Of a stretch of DNA of 64,000 nt, positions 55,550-64,000 are shown piece by piece. How positions within the stretch are numbered: the stretch's first letter is position 1; each line of letters begins with the position of its first letter. Source of the DNA: Psychrobacter sp. P2G3 (GTDB lineage Bacteria > Pseudomonadota > Gammaproteobacteria > Pseudomonadales > Moraxellaceae); NCBI RefSeq assembly GCF_001593285.1, contig NZ_CP012529.1, positions 1,426,001 through 1,490,000 of the forward strand, read 5' to 3'. The position numbers were made by a program, and so were the translations under genes. The notes beneath the pieces are model-generated. The model saw nothing but the letters and a program-made list of their open reading frames with translations. It ran no database searches and was not told the DNA's origin.

Positions 55550-56631
55550 TGTCAAGTCATCCACTACCTTCAACACCCTCAACCGCATCTTCTATTCCAC
55601 TAGAAAAAAAACGCCGTTTAAATCCTATTTGGCAGGCGCGACTTAATCGCTTTCGCCGTAATCGCCTTGGCGTGATATCGCTGTTTGTTTTTGCGCTGAT
55701 ATTTATCATCTGTATGGCAGCCAATGTGATTGCCAATGACAAGCCACTACTGGTGCAGTATCAAGGCGATTACTATTTTCCAGTGTTGAAAGCCTATCCT
55801 GAAACAACTTTTGGCGGGGTATTTGAGACCGAAACCAATTACAAAGACCCTGCGGTGCAAACGCTGATTAATGATCAGGGTTATTATGTGATGCCGCTGA
55901 TTCCCTTTGCCGACCAGACGCCAAACGTTGAGCTGGGCATTCCATATCCGGCCGCACCCAATAGCCAGAACCGGCTGGGTACTGATGATATGGGTCGTGA
56001 TGTACTAGCGCGGATACTTTATGGCATGCGGGTATCGTTATTGTTTGGTCTGGCACTGACGCTAGCAGGTGCGTTGATTGGCGTCATCGTCGGTGCGATA
56101 CAAGGTTATTACGGTGGCTGGGTAGATTTGGCAGGGCAGCGTTTCATGGAAGTGTGGGGCGGTATGCCACAGCTGTTTATGATTATTATTTTGGTCAGCT
56201 TGTTTAGCCCTAGTATCACCATGCTATTTGCCATGATGCTGTTATTCGGTTGGATGGGGCTGGTTGGTCTGGTGCGGGCAGAGTTTCTGCGGGCGCGTAA
56301 CTTTGATTATGTCCGTGCCGCTCGCAACCTTGGGGTGTCGGACAGTCAAATCATGCTCAGGCATATCTTGCCTAATGCGTTGGCCTCAAGCTTGTCGCAG
56401 CTGCCGTTTATCTTAACCGCCAATATTATTGCTTTAACAGCACTAGACTTCTTAGGATATGGCTTACCGCCTGGGTCACCGTCGCTGGGTGAGCTGATGG
56501 TACAGGGGAAAAATAACCTTGATGCTCCTTGGTTAGCCTTATCGGGATTTTTTAGTTTAACCTTTATTTTATCATTGCTAATTTTCGTTGGCGAAGCACT
56601 GCGTGATGCCTTTGATCCGAGGCGCTCCTGA
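55549..56631 (+). CDS. yejE: Peptide ABC transporter permease, YejE-type
   Basis: 360 residues. An N-terminal basic cytosolic stretch (RLNRFRRNRLG) precedes the first helix; five further helices follow, with the segment LGTDDMGRDVLARILYGMRVS and EAA-loop YVRAARNLGVSDSQIMLRHILPNAL. The large periplasmic loop (about 60-140) is characteristic of YejE. It ends one base before the yejF start. Confidence 0.95.
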   Translation: MSSHPLPSTPSTASSIPLEKKRRLNPIWQARLNRFRRNRLGVISLFVFALIFIICMAANVIANDKPLLVQYQGDYYFPVLKAYPETTFGGVFETETNYKDPAVQTLINDQGYYVMPLIPFADQTPNVELGIPYPAAPNSQNRLGTDDMGRDVLARILYGMRVSLLFGLALTLAGALIGVIVGAIQGYYGGWVDLAGQRFMEVWGGMPQLFMIIILVSLFSPSITMLFAMMLLFGWMGLVGLVRAEFLRARNFDYVRAARNLGVSDSQIMLRHILPNALASSLSQLPFILTANIIALTALDFLGYGLPPGSPSLGELMVQGKNNLDAPWLALSGFFSLTFILSLLIFVGEALRDAFDPRRS

Positions 56632-56632
56632 T

Positions 56633-58330
56633 ATGACAACTGATAAGATGATAAACGCCAATATGAAAACTGCTACTGAGCAAAACAACCGTTTAAACAA
56701 CAGTCATAGCAATGTACAAAACAAACTCATGCTGACAGTGAATAAGCTTAGTATTGCCACCAATGTAGGTACTGCTTTAGTCGATAAGCTATCGTATGAA
56801 CTAAGACAGGGACAAACGCTAGCTATCGTTGGTGAGTCTGGCTCTGGTAAGTCGATTGCCAGTCTCGCATTATTGGGGTTGTTGCCAGACAGCTTGACCG
56901 TTACTGGTGAGGTGCAGTTAGCAGATGTAACAGGAATGGCTACATTGCCGGTCACTAATAATAGGACACGTAACGCAGCGTTACGATCTGTGCGTGGGCA
57001 GCGCATTGGGATGGTGTTTCAAGAGCCAATGACGGCGCTCAATCCGCTACACACGGTCGCTAAGCAAATTGCAGAATCTCTGCGTCTCAGCGGTGTGCCA
57101 AAAAAGCAATGGCGAGAGAAAAGCATTGCCTTGTTAGACGATGTCAATATTAGCGACCCTGCTGATAAGCTGAAACGCTATCCGCATGAGCTATCGGGTG
57201 GTCAACGTCAGCGGGTAATGATTGCCATGGCATTAGCGCAGCAGCCTGATATTTTAATCGCTGATGAGCCAACCACCGCGCTTGATGTCACCTTGCAACA
57301 TGAGATTCTCGCCCTGTTAGATGATCTTAAGAGACAGCATAATATGGCGATGATATTAATCAGCCATGATCTCAATTTGGTCAGGCGCTACAGCGATGAA
57401 GTCATCGTCATGCGTCAAGGGCAGACTATTGAGCAGGGGAAAACCGCAGCGGTATTCAGTCAGCCTAAGGCAGAATATACCCGCTCGCTTATCAAACAAG
57501 ACTTTGGACAAGCGCTGAATTTATTTGAGAATGAAAGTCAGCAACCAACCGTATTGCAGGTCAGCAATTTACAAGTACAGTTTCCAATTGAGAAAAGCTT
57601 GTTTGGCAGTACTAAACGTTGGTTCGATGCGGTAAAAGATGTCGATATGATCCTGCAAAAAGGGCAGGCATTAGGTATCGTTGGTGAGTCAGGCTCTGGG
57701 AAAACAACAATTGCACTTGCGTTAAGTCAGTTACTCAGCAATCAAACGCGTGTCGGTGGTCGGATACTGGTTAATGGACAGGATATTTCAGCATTGTCCA
57801 AGAGCGAGCTGCGTAAGTTCCGCTCACAGATTCAAATGGTATTTCAAGACCCCTTTGCCAGTATCAATCCTCGCATGACGGTCATGCAGATAGTCGAAGA
57901 AGGATTATTAGTACAAGGTGTTGATAAAATATCCCGCCAGCAGGCAGTGATGGAGAGTCTTGCTACCGTGCATTTGCCGTTAGAGTTTGTGCAACGTTAT
58001 CCGCATGAGCTATCGGGCGGTCAGCGTCAACGGGTGGCGCTTGCACGCGCACTAATTATGCAGCCAAGTTTATTGATACTGGACGAGCCAACTTCTGCGC
58101 TTGATAGTACCACGCAAGTCACTGTGGTCAACTTGCTACGAGAGATTCAGGAAAAACTGCAAATCAGTTATATATTTATCAGCCATGATTTAAAAGTAGT
58201 ACGCGCGTTATGTCAGCATATTATGGTGCTAAAAGAAGGCATGTGCATAGAGTCCGGACCTACCGAAGATATTTTTAATAATCCAAAACATCCGTATGCG
58301 AAGCAGTTATTGCAGGCAAGTATGCTATAG
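56633..58330 (+). CDS. yejF: Peptide ABC transporter ATP-binding protein, YejF-type (two ABC domains)
   Basis: 565 residues from ATG 56633, which begins one base after the yejE stop; the frame is open further upstream within yejE but that is antecedent overlap. Two nucleotide-binding domains in tandem: Walker A GESGSGKS, signature LSGGQRQRV and Walker B ILIADEP in the first; GESGSGKT, LSGGQRQRV and LLILDEP in the second. This double-ATPase arrangement is typical of YejF, so no second ATPase gene is required. An N-terminal stretch of about 28 polar residues precedes the first domain. Confidence 0.95.
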   Translation: MTTDKMINANMKTATEQNNRLNNSHSNVQNKLMLTVNKLSIATNVGTALVDKLSYELRQGQTLAIVGESGSGKSIASLALLGLLPDSLTVTGEVQLADVTGMATLPVTNNRTRNAALRSVRGQRIGMVFQEPMTALNPLHTVAKQIAESLRLSGVPKKQWREKSIALLDDVNISDPADKLKRYPHELSGGQRQRVMIAMALAQQPDILIADEPTTALDVTLQHEILALLDDLKRQHNMAMILISHDLNLVRRYSDEVIVMRQGQTIEQGKTAAVFSQPKAEYTRSLIKQDFGQALNLFENESQQPTVLQVSNLQVQFPIEKSLFGSTKRWFDAVKDVDMILQKGQALGIVGESGSGKTTIALALSQLLSNQTRVGGRILVNGQDISALSKSELRKFRSQIQMVFQDPFASINPRMTVMQIVEEGLLVQGVDKISRQQAVMESLATVHLPLEFVQRYPHELSGGQRQRVALARALIMQPSLLILDEPTSALDSTTQVTVVNLLREIQEKLQISYIFISHDLKVVRALCQHIMVLKEGMCIESGPTEDIFNNPKHPYAKQLLQASML

Positions 58331-58386
58331 CCTAAGCAGTCAGAATGGAATAGCTATATGAATTTAGATAAATCGGAACACCCTAC

Positions 58387-59601
58387 ATGATTGGCAGGCT
58401 CAAAATAAAACCCATCCAAGCCCGAGATCCTAATGAGCCAAATCGACCATCAACCACGCTTGAGCTGTTGTTTGATTTAGTCTATGTCATCGCCGTTGCT
58501 GCTGCTGCAAACGGTTTTTATAATCGCTTGAATGAACATGATCTTTCAGGGTTTTTAACCTTTATCGTGGCATTTTTTATCCTGTGGAATGCATGGACCA
58601 GCTTTACTTGGTTTGCGTCAGGATATGATCCTGACGACTGGTTTTATCGCATATCAGTGATGTTTCAGATGTTTGGCTCGCTTATGATAGCAGCCAATAT
58701 CCATCAGTTTTATGAGCAAGGGCTGACATGGATTGGGGTAATGGGCTATGCCATTATGCGGCTGGCGAGTTGTAGTCAGTGGTGGCGTGTCTATCGACAA
58801 GTACTAGGACATAAAAAGGTCGCTGGGCGTAGTATAGTCGGTTTATTAACCTTGCAAGCACTCTGGATAATTTGGCTGTTTCTACCCGCATCATTACAAA
58901 CGCCTGCATTGTTCTTATTTATCGTAGCAGAGTTACTCATGCCTGTATGGGCACGCTCGGAGCAGTTCAACAATTGGCATCCTGGACACATTGCAGAGCG
59001 TTATGGCCTGTTGACCATTATCGTATTAGGCGAGGGTGTGGTAGGGGTTAGCAATACGATTCAATATTTTTTAGCCAATTCTTCTTCCGCTGCAAGCTCT
59101 ATTATGTTTCTAGGCTCAAGCTTAGTAGCATTGGTGTTTTCTTTATGGTGGTTATATTTCATCGTCCCTTTCGATACGATCCTAAACAAAGAACGCCGTC
59201 GCCATGATTTGTTTTTATTTGGCTATGGTCATTTCTTTATCTTTGCCTCAATAGCAGGTTTAGGCAGTATGCTTAATTTGGTTACCGAGTCCGTAGCGGG
59301 CGATACCAGTGATGGCGCAAATCAAGTCATCTCACAGACGTACGCGATGGGTATGTTGATGGGCATGTTAAGTGTGTTTTTATTGACGCTAACGATACTG
59401 CGAGAGTTAATGTGCCGCAAGTCGAGTAACAATATTGTTGCGATGGTCATTGCTTTAATCATTATTGGGCTGAGTTATATTGCTGTGGCGCAAGGTTTGA
59501 ATATTACTTATGGTATTTGGCTGAGTATTTTAGCGCCTGTAATGATGATTTGGTATTTTGGTCAAGATAATGAGCAATGGTTAGTTAAAGAGAGTAGTTA
59601 A
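58387..59601 (+). CDS. Low-temperature-requirement A (LtrA) family membrane protein
   Basis: 404 residues, about ten or eleven membrane helices. The N-terminal signature STTLELLFDLVYVIAVAAAANGFYNRL and the internal LTIIVLGEGVVGV, HDLFLFGYGHFFIFASIAG are those of LtrA, first linked to growth of Listeria at low temperature. Molecular function is unknown. It follows yejF by 57 bp on the same strand and could be read through, but a transporter role related to yej is not implied. Confidence 0.9.
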   Translation: MIGRLKIKPIQARDPNEPNRPSTTLELLFDLVYVIAVAAAANGFYNRLNEHDLSGFLTFIVAFFILWNAWTSFTWFASGYDPDDWFYRISVMFQMFGSLMIAANIHQFYEQGLTWIGVMGYAIMRLASCSQWWRVYRQVLGHKKVAGRSIVGLLTLQALWIIWLFLPASLQTPALFLFIVAELLMPVWARSEQFNNWHPGHIAERYGLLTIIVLGEGVVGVSNTIQYFLANSSSAASSIMFLGSSLVALVFSLWWLYFIVPFDTILNKERRRHDLFLFGYGHFFIFASIAGLGSMLNLVTESVAGDTSDGANQVISQTYAMGMLMGMLSVFLLTLTILRELMCRKSSNNIVAMVIALIIIGLSYIAVAQGLNITYGIWLSILAPVMMIWYFGQDNEQWLVKESS

Positions 59602-59734
59602 TAACGATTGAGAACACATCAGTTCACAATAATAGCTGTATTTTAAAAGCTACAGTGTCAAAATGAGATCAAACAGTAGTTAGCTATTATAGCTACTTAC
59701 ACACTTCTTAGCATTTCCGTTTAAAGGATTTTTC

Positions 59735-61060
59735 ATGCCCACAAAAAAAACAAGTATTTCTAAGCTCATTAATACTGATGGTTTGCAGTATGCAGGTTAC
59801 CTAGCGGTTGCCAAAACTCGAGCTAAGATATTAAATGCCTTCTCACATTTAATGACAATACCAAGGCCTCTATTGTTTGTAGGCGAAGAAGCGTGTAATG
59901 AGCTGTGTGACATGATTATCAATGAAGGTGGCCGCAATGTATTCATTGTCACTGATGCTGTGCTTAACAAGCTAGGTATACCAGATAAAGTTACTGATTA
60001 TCTACAAAAAAATAACATTGGCTATCATGTCTATGACGGTATTACACCAGACCCTACTTTTAAAGTGATTGAAGATAGTTTACGTCAATCTGTGAATGCT
60101 AATTGTGATGCCGTATTAGCTATCGGTGGTGGTTCGGTGATTGATACGGCCAAAATGATTGCTATGTGCCAAAGCAACAACTACAAGCCAAAACAGCTCA
60201 TTGGACTTTTTAAAGCCAAAAAACCTTGTATGCCACTTTATTGTATTCCTAGTACCGCGGGTACCGGCTCAGAAGCCACTATTGGTGCAGTTGTCTCAGA
60301 CGATAAAACCCATCAAAAGGCGATCGCTATCGATCCAAAAATGGTGCCATTAGCAGCGGCTATTGACTCGACCATTATGCAAGGTATGCCCGCGCATATT
60401 ACAGCCGATACCGGTATTGATGTCCTCACCCATGCCTTAGAGGCGTGGATGAGTATAAACGCTAGCGCTGAGACCGATTACTACGCTGCTTCTGCTGTCA
60501 AATCAGTTATGCAGTATCTACCGATAGCCTATACAAATGGGGACGATCTCAAAGCCAGAGAAGAAATGGGGATTGCAGCTCATTATGGTGGTATTGCTTT
60601 AAATAAAGCAGGTCTTGGTTATGTTCATGCCATCGCTCACCAGTTAGGGGCGTATTATAATGTTCCGCATGGTCGCGCTAATGCGATCGTGCTACCTTAT
60701 GTACTTGAGCTAAACCGTAAGGCGAGTGAAAAAAGATTGGCAATATTGGCAAGAAAGACTGGTATTATAAAGAGTGGTCAAGCTGATAACGGTGATAACG
60801 ATGTGGCAGACCATCTTATTGCCCAAGTGCGAGACTTGCTCGAAACAGTAGGTATCAACCCTACTGTTGAAGGTATAAAAACTAGTGATTTTGATAGTAT
60901 CGCCAAAGCGGCTGCTAAAGAAGTCAGCGACACTTATGCGGTCCCTACTTATATGAAGGCACCGGAAATAAAAGATATCTTAATGAGAATTAAGACAGCG
61001 AGTGATGATCGTACCAATAAGGCTAAAAGTAGTGATAAAAGTAATGATAAAGCTGCCTAG
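59735..61060 (+). CDS. Iron-containing (group III) alcohol dehydrogenase
   Basis: 441 residues. NAD(P)-binding GGGSVIDTAKMIAM, STAGTGSEATIGAVVSDD, and the metal ligands Asp and His in ITADTGIDVLTHALEAW, then HAIAHQLGAYYNVPHGRANA. Catalyses reversible oxidation of an alcohol to an aldehyde; substrate cannot be told from sequence. The last 20 residues are a Lys/Asp/Ser-rich tail. A short dyad TAGCTA-TTA-TAGCTA at about 59681-59695 lies upstream. No regulator is adjacent. Confidence 0.92.
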   Translation: MPTKKTSISKLINTDGLQYAGYLAVAKTRAKILNAFSHLMTIPRPLLFVGEEACNELCDMIINEGGRNVFIVTDAVLNKLGIPDKVTDYLQKNNIGYHVYDGITPDPTFKVIEDSLRQSVNANCDAVLAIGGGSVIDTAKMIAMCQSNNYKPKQLIGLFKAKKPCMPLYCIPSTAGTGSEATIGAVVSDDKTHQKAIAIDPKMVPLAAAIDSTIMQGMPAHITADTGIDVLTHALEAWMSINASAETDYYAASAVKSVMQYLPIAYTNGDDLKAREEMGIAAHYGGIALNKAGLGYVHAIAHQLGAYYNVPHGRANAIVLPYVLELNRKASEKRLAILARKTGIIKSGQADNGDNDVADHLIAQVRDLLETVGINPTVEGIKTSDFDSIAKAAAKEVSDTYAVPTYMKAPEIKDILMRIKTASDDRTNKAKSSDKSNDKAA

Positions 61061-61191
61061 TAGATAGAATCTTGTTAGAGAAGACGTCACTAAATTTGTA
61101 TACGAGATGTTTTTAATCGGTTGAAAGTTTATCAAAAGTCCTTCATATACAGCAATATGGGAATCTTTCGGTACTGCCTATGTTTTGGTAC

Positions 61192-61232
61192 TTCCTAAGG
61201 GTTCTATAGTTTTATAACGTTACTCTTAGGAA
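61192..61232 (+). promoter_or_regulatory. Hairpin covering the msrAB ribosome binding site
   Basis: TTCCTAAGGGT (61192-61202) pairs with ACTCTTAGGAA (61222-61232), 11 base pairs with one G-U; a small TATA/TATA stem forms inside. AGGA, the Shine-Dalgarno of the gene starting at 61238, is inside the 3' arm. If the transcript begins upstream of 61192 the site would be sequestered, giving structure-dependent translation. The transcript start is unknown. Confidence 0.45.
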
Positions 61233-61237
61233 CTTCT

Positions 61238-62452
61238 ATGAATCGTAAATTAAAGACAAGCGCTATTATCATAAGTATGGCCGCCAGCAGTATTTTTTAC
61301 GTCGGCTGTGCTTCTACTGAGAATACTGCCACCGTAAAAAACACCTCCATTGACAACCCTTATGCACCTACTGATCCAAACTTGGCAGTGGCTACGCTAG
61401 CTGGCGGTTGCTTTTGGTGCGTAGAAGCGGGTTATGAGAAAATCCCTGGCGTTGTAGAAGTGGTCTCAGGTTATGCAGGCGGCCAGACTGAAAATCCAAC
61501 TTATAGCACGGTATCGGCAGGTGGTACTGGTCATACTGAAGCGGCGCAAATATATTATGATCCGACAAAGATTACCTACAATGGTATCGTTCAAGCGCTA
61601 TGGCGAATTGCTGATCCTACTGATGACAAAGGTCAGTTTGTAGATAGAGGTACTCAGTATCGTCCGGCCATTTTTTATAACAATGACCAAGAAAAGCAGA
61701 TAGCAGAAGCTGCTAAGCAATCATTACAAGCTTCTGGTGTTTATAACAAGCCAGTAGTGATCGAAATTGTTCCTGCTAGCAAATTTTATCCAGCAGAAGA
61801 GTATCATCAAGATTATTATAAGAAGAACCCACTACGCTATAAGGCCTATACTTTCAATTCTGGTCGCTACCAGTTTATTGAAAGCGTGTATGGTAAGAAT
61901 TACCAGTTGGATTTCAGTAAGTTTAAACCTACTGCGGCCAGCGCAAAGCCAGAAATGACAAGCAAGGCTGTAAACGGCAAAACAGGCGCTGGTTTTAATC
62001 CAGAGACGTTTGTGAAGCCGACACAAGCTGAGCTTAAAAAATCACTAAGTGACATTCAATATAAAGTCACGCAAAAAGACGATACCGAGCGCGCCTTTGA
62101 TAATGCCTATTGGGATAACAAAGAGCCTGGACTGTATGTAGACGTGGTGTCAGGTGAACCGTTATATTCATCTCGTGATCAATACAAGTCTGGCACAGGC
62201 TGGCCGAGCTTTACCCGTCCACTGAATGCTAGTCTGGTGGTGGAAAAAGCAGATCGAGGAATATTTGGAACTCGTACCGAGATTCGCAGTCGTTATGCAG
62301 ATTCACATGTAGGTCATGTCTTTGACGATGGTCCAGCACCTACAGGTAAACGCTATTGCATGAACTCAGCAGCTATGCGCTTTATTCCGTTAGCTCAAAT
62401 GGAAGAGGCCGGTTACGGCGACTTGATTGCTCAAGTAAAAGCAGTTAGTTAA
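61238..62452 (+). CDS. msrAB: Bifunctional methionine sulfoxide reductase MsrA-MsrB, lipoprotein-like
   Basis: 404 residues. N-terminus has a signal segment and lipobox (SIFYVGC, Cys about 24-25), so the enzyme is likely anchored at the periplasmic face. MsrA domain (about 50-215) with catalytic Cys in GGCFWCVE; MsrB domain (about 265-400) with [10 protein letters not shown] and catalytic Cys in [11 protein letters not shown]. The zinc-binding CxxC pairs of many MsrB are absent. The order A-B is as in Neisseria PilB, but the N-terminal thioredoxin domain is missing, so reducing power must come from another protein. It repairs oxidised methionines in envelope proteins. Confidence 0.93.
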   Translation: MNRKLKTSAIIISMAASSIFYVGCASTENTATVKNTSIDNPYAPTDPNLAVATLAGGCFWCVEAGYEKIPGVVEVVSGYAGGQTENPTYSTVSAGGTGHTEAAQIYYDPTKITYNGIVQALWRIADPTDDKGQFVDRGTQYRPAIFYNNDQEKQIAEAAKQSLQASGVYNKPVVIEIVPASKFYPAEEYHQDYYKKNPLRYKAYTFNSGRYQFIESVYGKNYQLDFSKFKPTAASAKPEMTSKAVNGKTGAGFNPETFVKPTQAELKKSLSDIQYKVTQKDDTERAFDNAYWDNKEPGLYVDVVSGEPLYSSRDQYKSGTGWPSFTRPLNASLVVEKADRGIFGTRTEIRSRYADSHVGHVFDDGPAPTGKRYCMNSAAMRFIPLAQMEEAGYGDLIAQVKAVS

Positions 62453-62472
62453 GGCTGTTTGTTCAGAATTAG

Positions 62473-62517
62473 AAATCGCTCACTATTGTCTAAATGACAT
62501 GGTGGGCGATTTTTTTG
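62473..62517 (+). terminator. Intrinsic terminator of msrAB
   Basis: An 18-bp stem (with three G-U pairs), starting AAATCGCTCAC and closing GGGCGATTT, with a 5-base loop and seven T, about 20 bp after the stop. Confidence 0.9.
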
Positions 62518-62587
62518 TAAGAGCTTAGCGATTGTGAATACATCAATTACAGCGACAGCGTATATTAGAAATATTGAAACTGGCACA

Positions 62588-62615
62588 AAAAAAGGATACT
62601 CATGTATCCTTTTTT
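62588..62615 (-). terminator. Intrinsic terminator of folE
   Basis: Perfect 12-bp stem AAAAAAGGATAC / GTATCCTTTTTT with a 4-base loop, about 25 bp after the folE stop on the minus strand. Confidence 0.92.
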
Positions 62616-62638
62616 ATTCTTTAGCATTTTGAAAAGAC

Positions 62639-63250
62639 TTAAAACGCCGGTTGACGCTTAGGTACTGCGCCTAAGAACTCATTACGTGCTTGATTATCAT
62701 GCACGTATTCACCAAGCATCGCTGTACTGCGTGTGGTTGAATGCTGCTTACTAACTCCGCGCATCATCATACACATATGCGATGCATCCATTACTACTGC
62801 CACACCGCGACAGCCAGTCACATCCATAATGGTTTGTGCCACTTGTTCACTTAAGTTTTCTTGAATTTGCAAACGACGGGCGAACATATCGACGATCCGA
62901 GCAAATTTTGATAAACCTAATACGTGTCCATTAGGCAAATAGCCAATGTGTGCAACGCCGTGAAAGGGCAACATATGATGCTCGCATAGCGAATAAAATT
63001 CAATGTTCTGTACTAATACCAACTCACGGTTGGTCGATGGGAATACTGCGTCATTGACAACTTCATCCAAACTTTGATGATAGCCTTGGGTCAAATGAGC
63101 AAAGGCTTTTGCCGCGCGCACGGGAGTATCTTCAAGACCAGGACGTGCTAAATCTTCGCCTGTTGAGCCAATCAACTGACGATAGGATTCGATACTTTCT
63201 TGATATTCTGAGGTTATTATTGGGGTGTTACTCATAAGTTTGGCAGCCAT
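62639..63250 (-). CDS. folE: GTP cyclohydrolase I
   Basis: 203 residues, cytosolic, zinc enzyme; converts GTP to dihydroneopterin triphosphate, the entry to folate. Zinc ligands: Cys and His in [10 protein letters not shown] and Cys in [10 protein letters not shown]; further signatures [17 protein letters not shown] and [10 protein letters not shown]. Full length. The ATG at 63250 is used; ATG 63235, five codons later, is also possible. No strong ribosome site distinguishes them. Divergent from fabI. Confidence 0.96.
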   Translation of the reverse strand: MAAKLMSNTPIITSEYQESIESYRQLIGSTGEDLARPGLEDTPVRAAKAFAHLTQGYHQSLDEVVNDAVFPSTNRELVLVQNIEFYSLCEHHMLPFHGVAHIGYLPNGHVLGLSKFARIVDMFARRLQIQENLSEQVAQTIMDVTGCRGVAVVMDASHMCMMMRGVSKQHSTTRSTAMLGEYVHDNQARNEFLGAVPKRQPAF

Positions 63251-63577
63251 CCAAAATGTAGGTGTAGCTTAACGCTAAATCCTTGGTTATAAACAACGCT
63301 TATAAAGGATTTTTATAAAAAGTGTGCAAGCTGGGAAGGGCTGTGATTATACTTGAAATCAGCCCAACTTAATACCGTTATGGACAATGCTTAACGGTTT
63401 AATAAATGAGTGCAAAAAATAAGGTGTTATTAGTTTACGACTGTTTACTTAATTTGATTCGTGTATAATAAGCTATCTTTTCTGACATCTTTTTGCTACT
63501 TATCTTATAGTAGCTTTACTGATGATATTGAATCACCTTAATTTTAAATCGTCTTAATCGGTCAACAAGGAAACATT
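63251..63577. promoter_or_regulatory. Divergent region folE / fabI
   Basis: 327 bp. TATAAT at 63464-63469, with no clear -35 at the proper distance, about 110 bp before fabI; AAGGAAA just before ATG 63578. No other signal recognised. Confidence 0.4.
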
Positions 63578-64000
63578 ATGCTACTGCAAGGACAACGTTT
63601 TGTCGTAACTGGCATCGCAAGCAAACTCTCTATCGCATGGGCTATCGCAGAAGCGCTACATCGTGAAGGGGCGTCATTGATCCTAACGTATCCAAACGAT
63701 AAAATTAAAAAGCGTGTCGATATGGCAGCCGAAAAGTTCGAAGCTGATTTAGTGCTTGAATGCGATGTGGCATCAGACGACTCCATTGCCGCTTGTTTTG
63801 AGCAAGTCGCTGCCCATTGGGGTGATGGTATAGATGGTGTTGTCCATGCAATTGGCTTTGCACCGATGGATCAACTTGATGGTGACTTTGTCAGCGCTAC
63901 CACTCGTGAAGGCAGTCATATTGCTCATGATATCTCAAGCTATAGCTTTGTTGCATTAGCCAAAGCCGCTCGCGAATTGCTGGCTATGCGCCATGGTTCT
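63578..64000 (+). CDS. fabI: Enoyl-[acyl-carrier-protein] reductase FabI, N-terminal part
   Basis: 141 codons visible; the gene continues past the right edge. A short-chain dehydrogenase fold with the FabI-type NADH loop [38 protein letters not shown], and VVHAIGFAP. It reduces trans-2-enoyl-ACP in the last step of each fatty-acid elongation cycle. AAGGAAA seven bases before the ATG. The catalytic Tyr-Lys motif lies beyond the window. It complements the acyl-CoA dehydrogenases elsewhere in the window, which run the opposite reaction in degradation. Confidence 0.95.
   Translation, partial: MLLQGQRFVVTGIASKLSIAWAIAEALHREGASLILTYPNDKIKKRVDMAAEKFEADLVLECDVASDDSIAACFEQVAAHWGDGIDGVVHAIGFAPMDQLDGDFVSATTREGSHIAHDISSYSFVALAKAARELLAMRHGS

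Noticed and set aside
1..64000. CRISPR array, toxin-antitoxin pair, prophage or defence island
   Set aside because: No regularly spaced repeats, no cas, integrase or phage genes, and nearly all genes have housekeeping assignments. The RHH gene is paired with an esterase, not a toxin.

Overview
The window looks like a chromosomal segment of a gamma-proteobacterium of the Moraxellaceae, most likely Psychrobacter. This is inferred from the moderately AT-rich base composition, the cold-associated LtrA protein, a Neisseria/Moraxella-type MsrA-MsrB fusion, and the repertoire of short, densely packed housekeeping genes. There are no tRNA or rRNA genes, no prophage and no CRISPR array. One small stable RNA gene (SRP 4.5S RNA) and one intact insertion sequence are present.

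Layout. 1-3.9 kb: edge of a cbb3-oxidase assembly cluster (SafE-like fragment, ccoS), a DUF218 protein, murB, a low-molecular-weight tyrosine phosphatase and hslR. 4-12.4 kb: a paiB-like remnant, an Excalibur-domain protein, ilvA, rpiA, argF, alr, dnaB and pdxA. 12.6-14.6 kb: rsmA and apaH, separated by a MITE-like element. 14.8-19.6 kb: a BASS-type transporter, an IS1595-family element with a perfect 8-bp target duplication, a thinly coded stretch, and a large membrane protein of the Gcr 'site-specific recombinase' family. 19.8-26.1 kb: fatty-acid and storage block with two acyl-CoA dehydrogenases, a PHB-depolymerase-type esterase and a ribbon-helix-helix regulator; the 3' end and terminator of a third acyl-CoA dehydrogenase remain as a relic. 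26.5-28.2 kb: PAS-GGDEF-EAL protein. 28.3-31.9 kb: rsmE and the methyl-cycle operon ahcY-metF, preceded by an S-adenosylhomocysteine riboswitch. 32-38 kb: TonB-dependent receptor, MscS-type channel, AlkA-type glycosylase, Smr protein. 38-40.8 kb: trpG-trpD-trpC. 41-43 kb: glnA behind a sigma-54 promoter with an upstream NtrC-like palindrome. 43-50 kb: DUF4124 and SIMPL proteins, ffs, LemA with a giant M48 peptidase, and a probable DNA polymerase III psi subunit. 50-58.3 kb: serC and the yejA-gloB-yejB-yejE-yejF peptide-uptake cluster. 58.4-64 kb: LtrA, an iron-type alcohol dehydrogenase, lipoprotein MsrAB, folE, and the start of fabI.

How it fits together. Most genes are core metabolism in short operons separated by clear intrinsic terminators. 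Regulation readable directly from sequence includes SAH sensing for ahcY-metF, nitrogen control of glnA, a probable autoregulatory operator of the RHH protein, and a hairpin that covers the msrAB ribosome binding site. I found no coherent new multi-gene defence or mobile system. The most unusual items are the acyl-CoA dehydrogenase relic flanking the RHH-esterase module, the MITE, the regulatory RNAs, the divergent psi subunit and the LemA/M48 pair.
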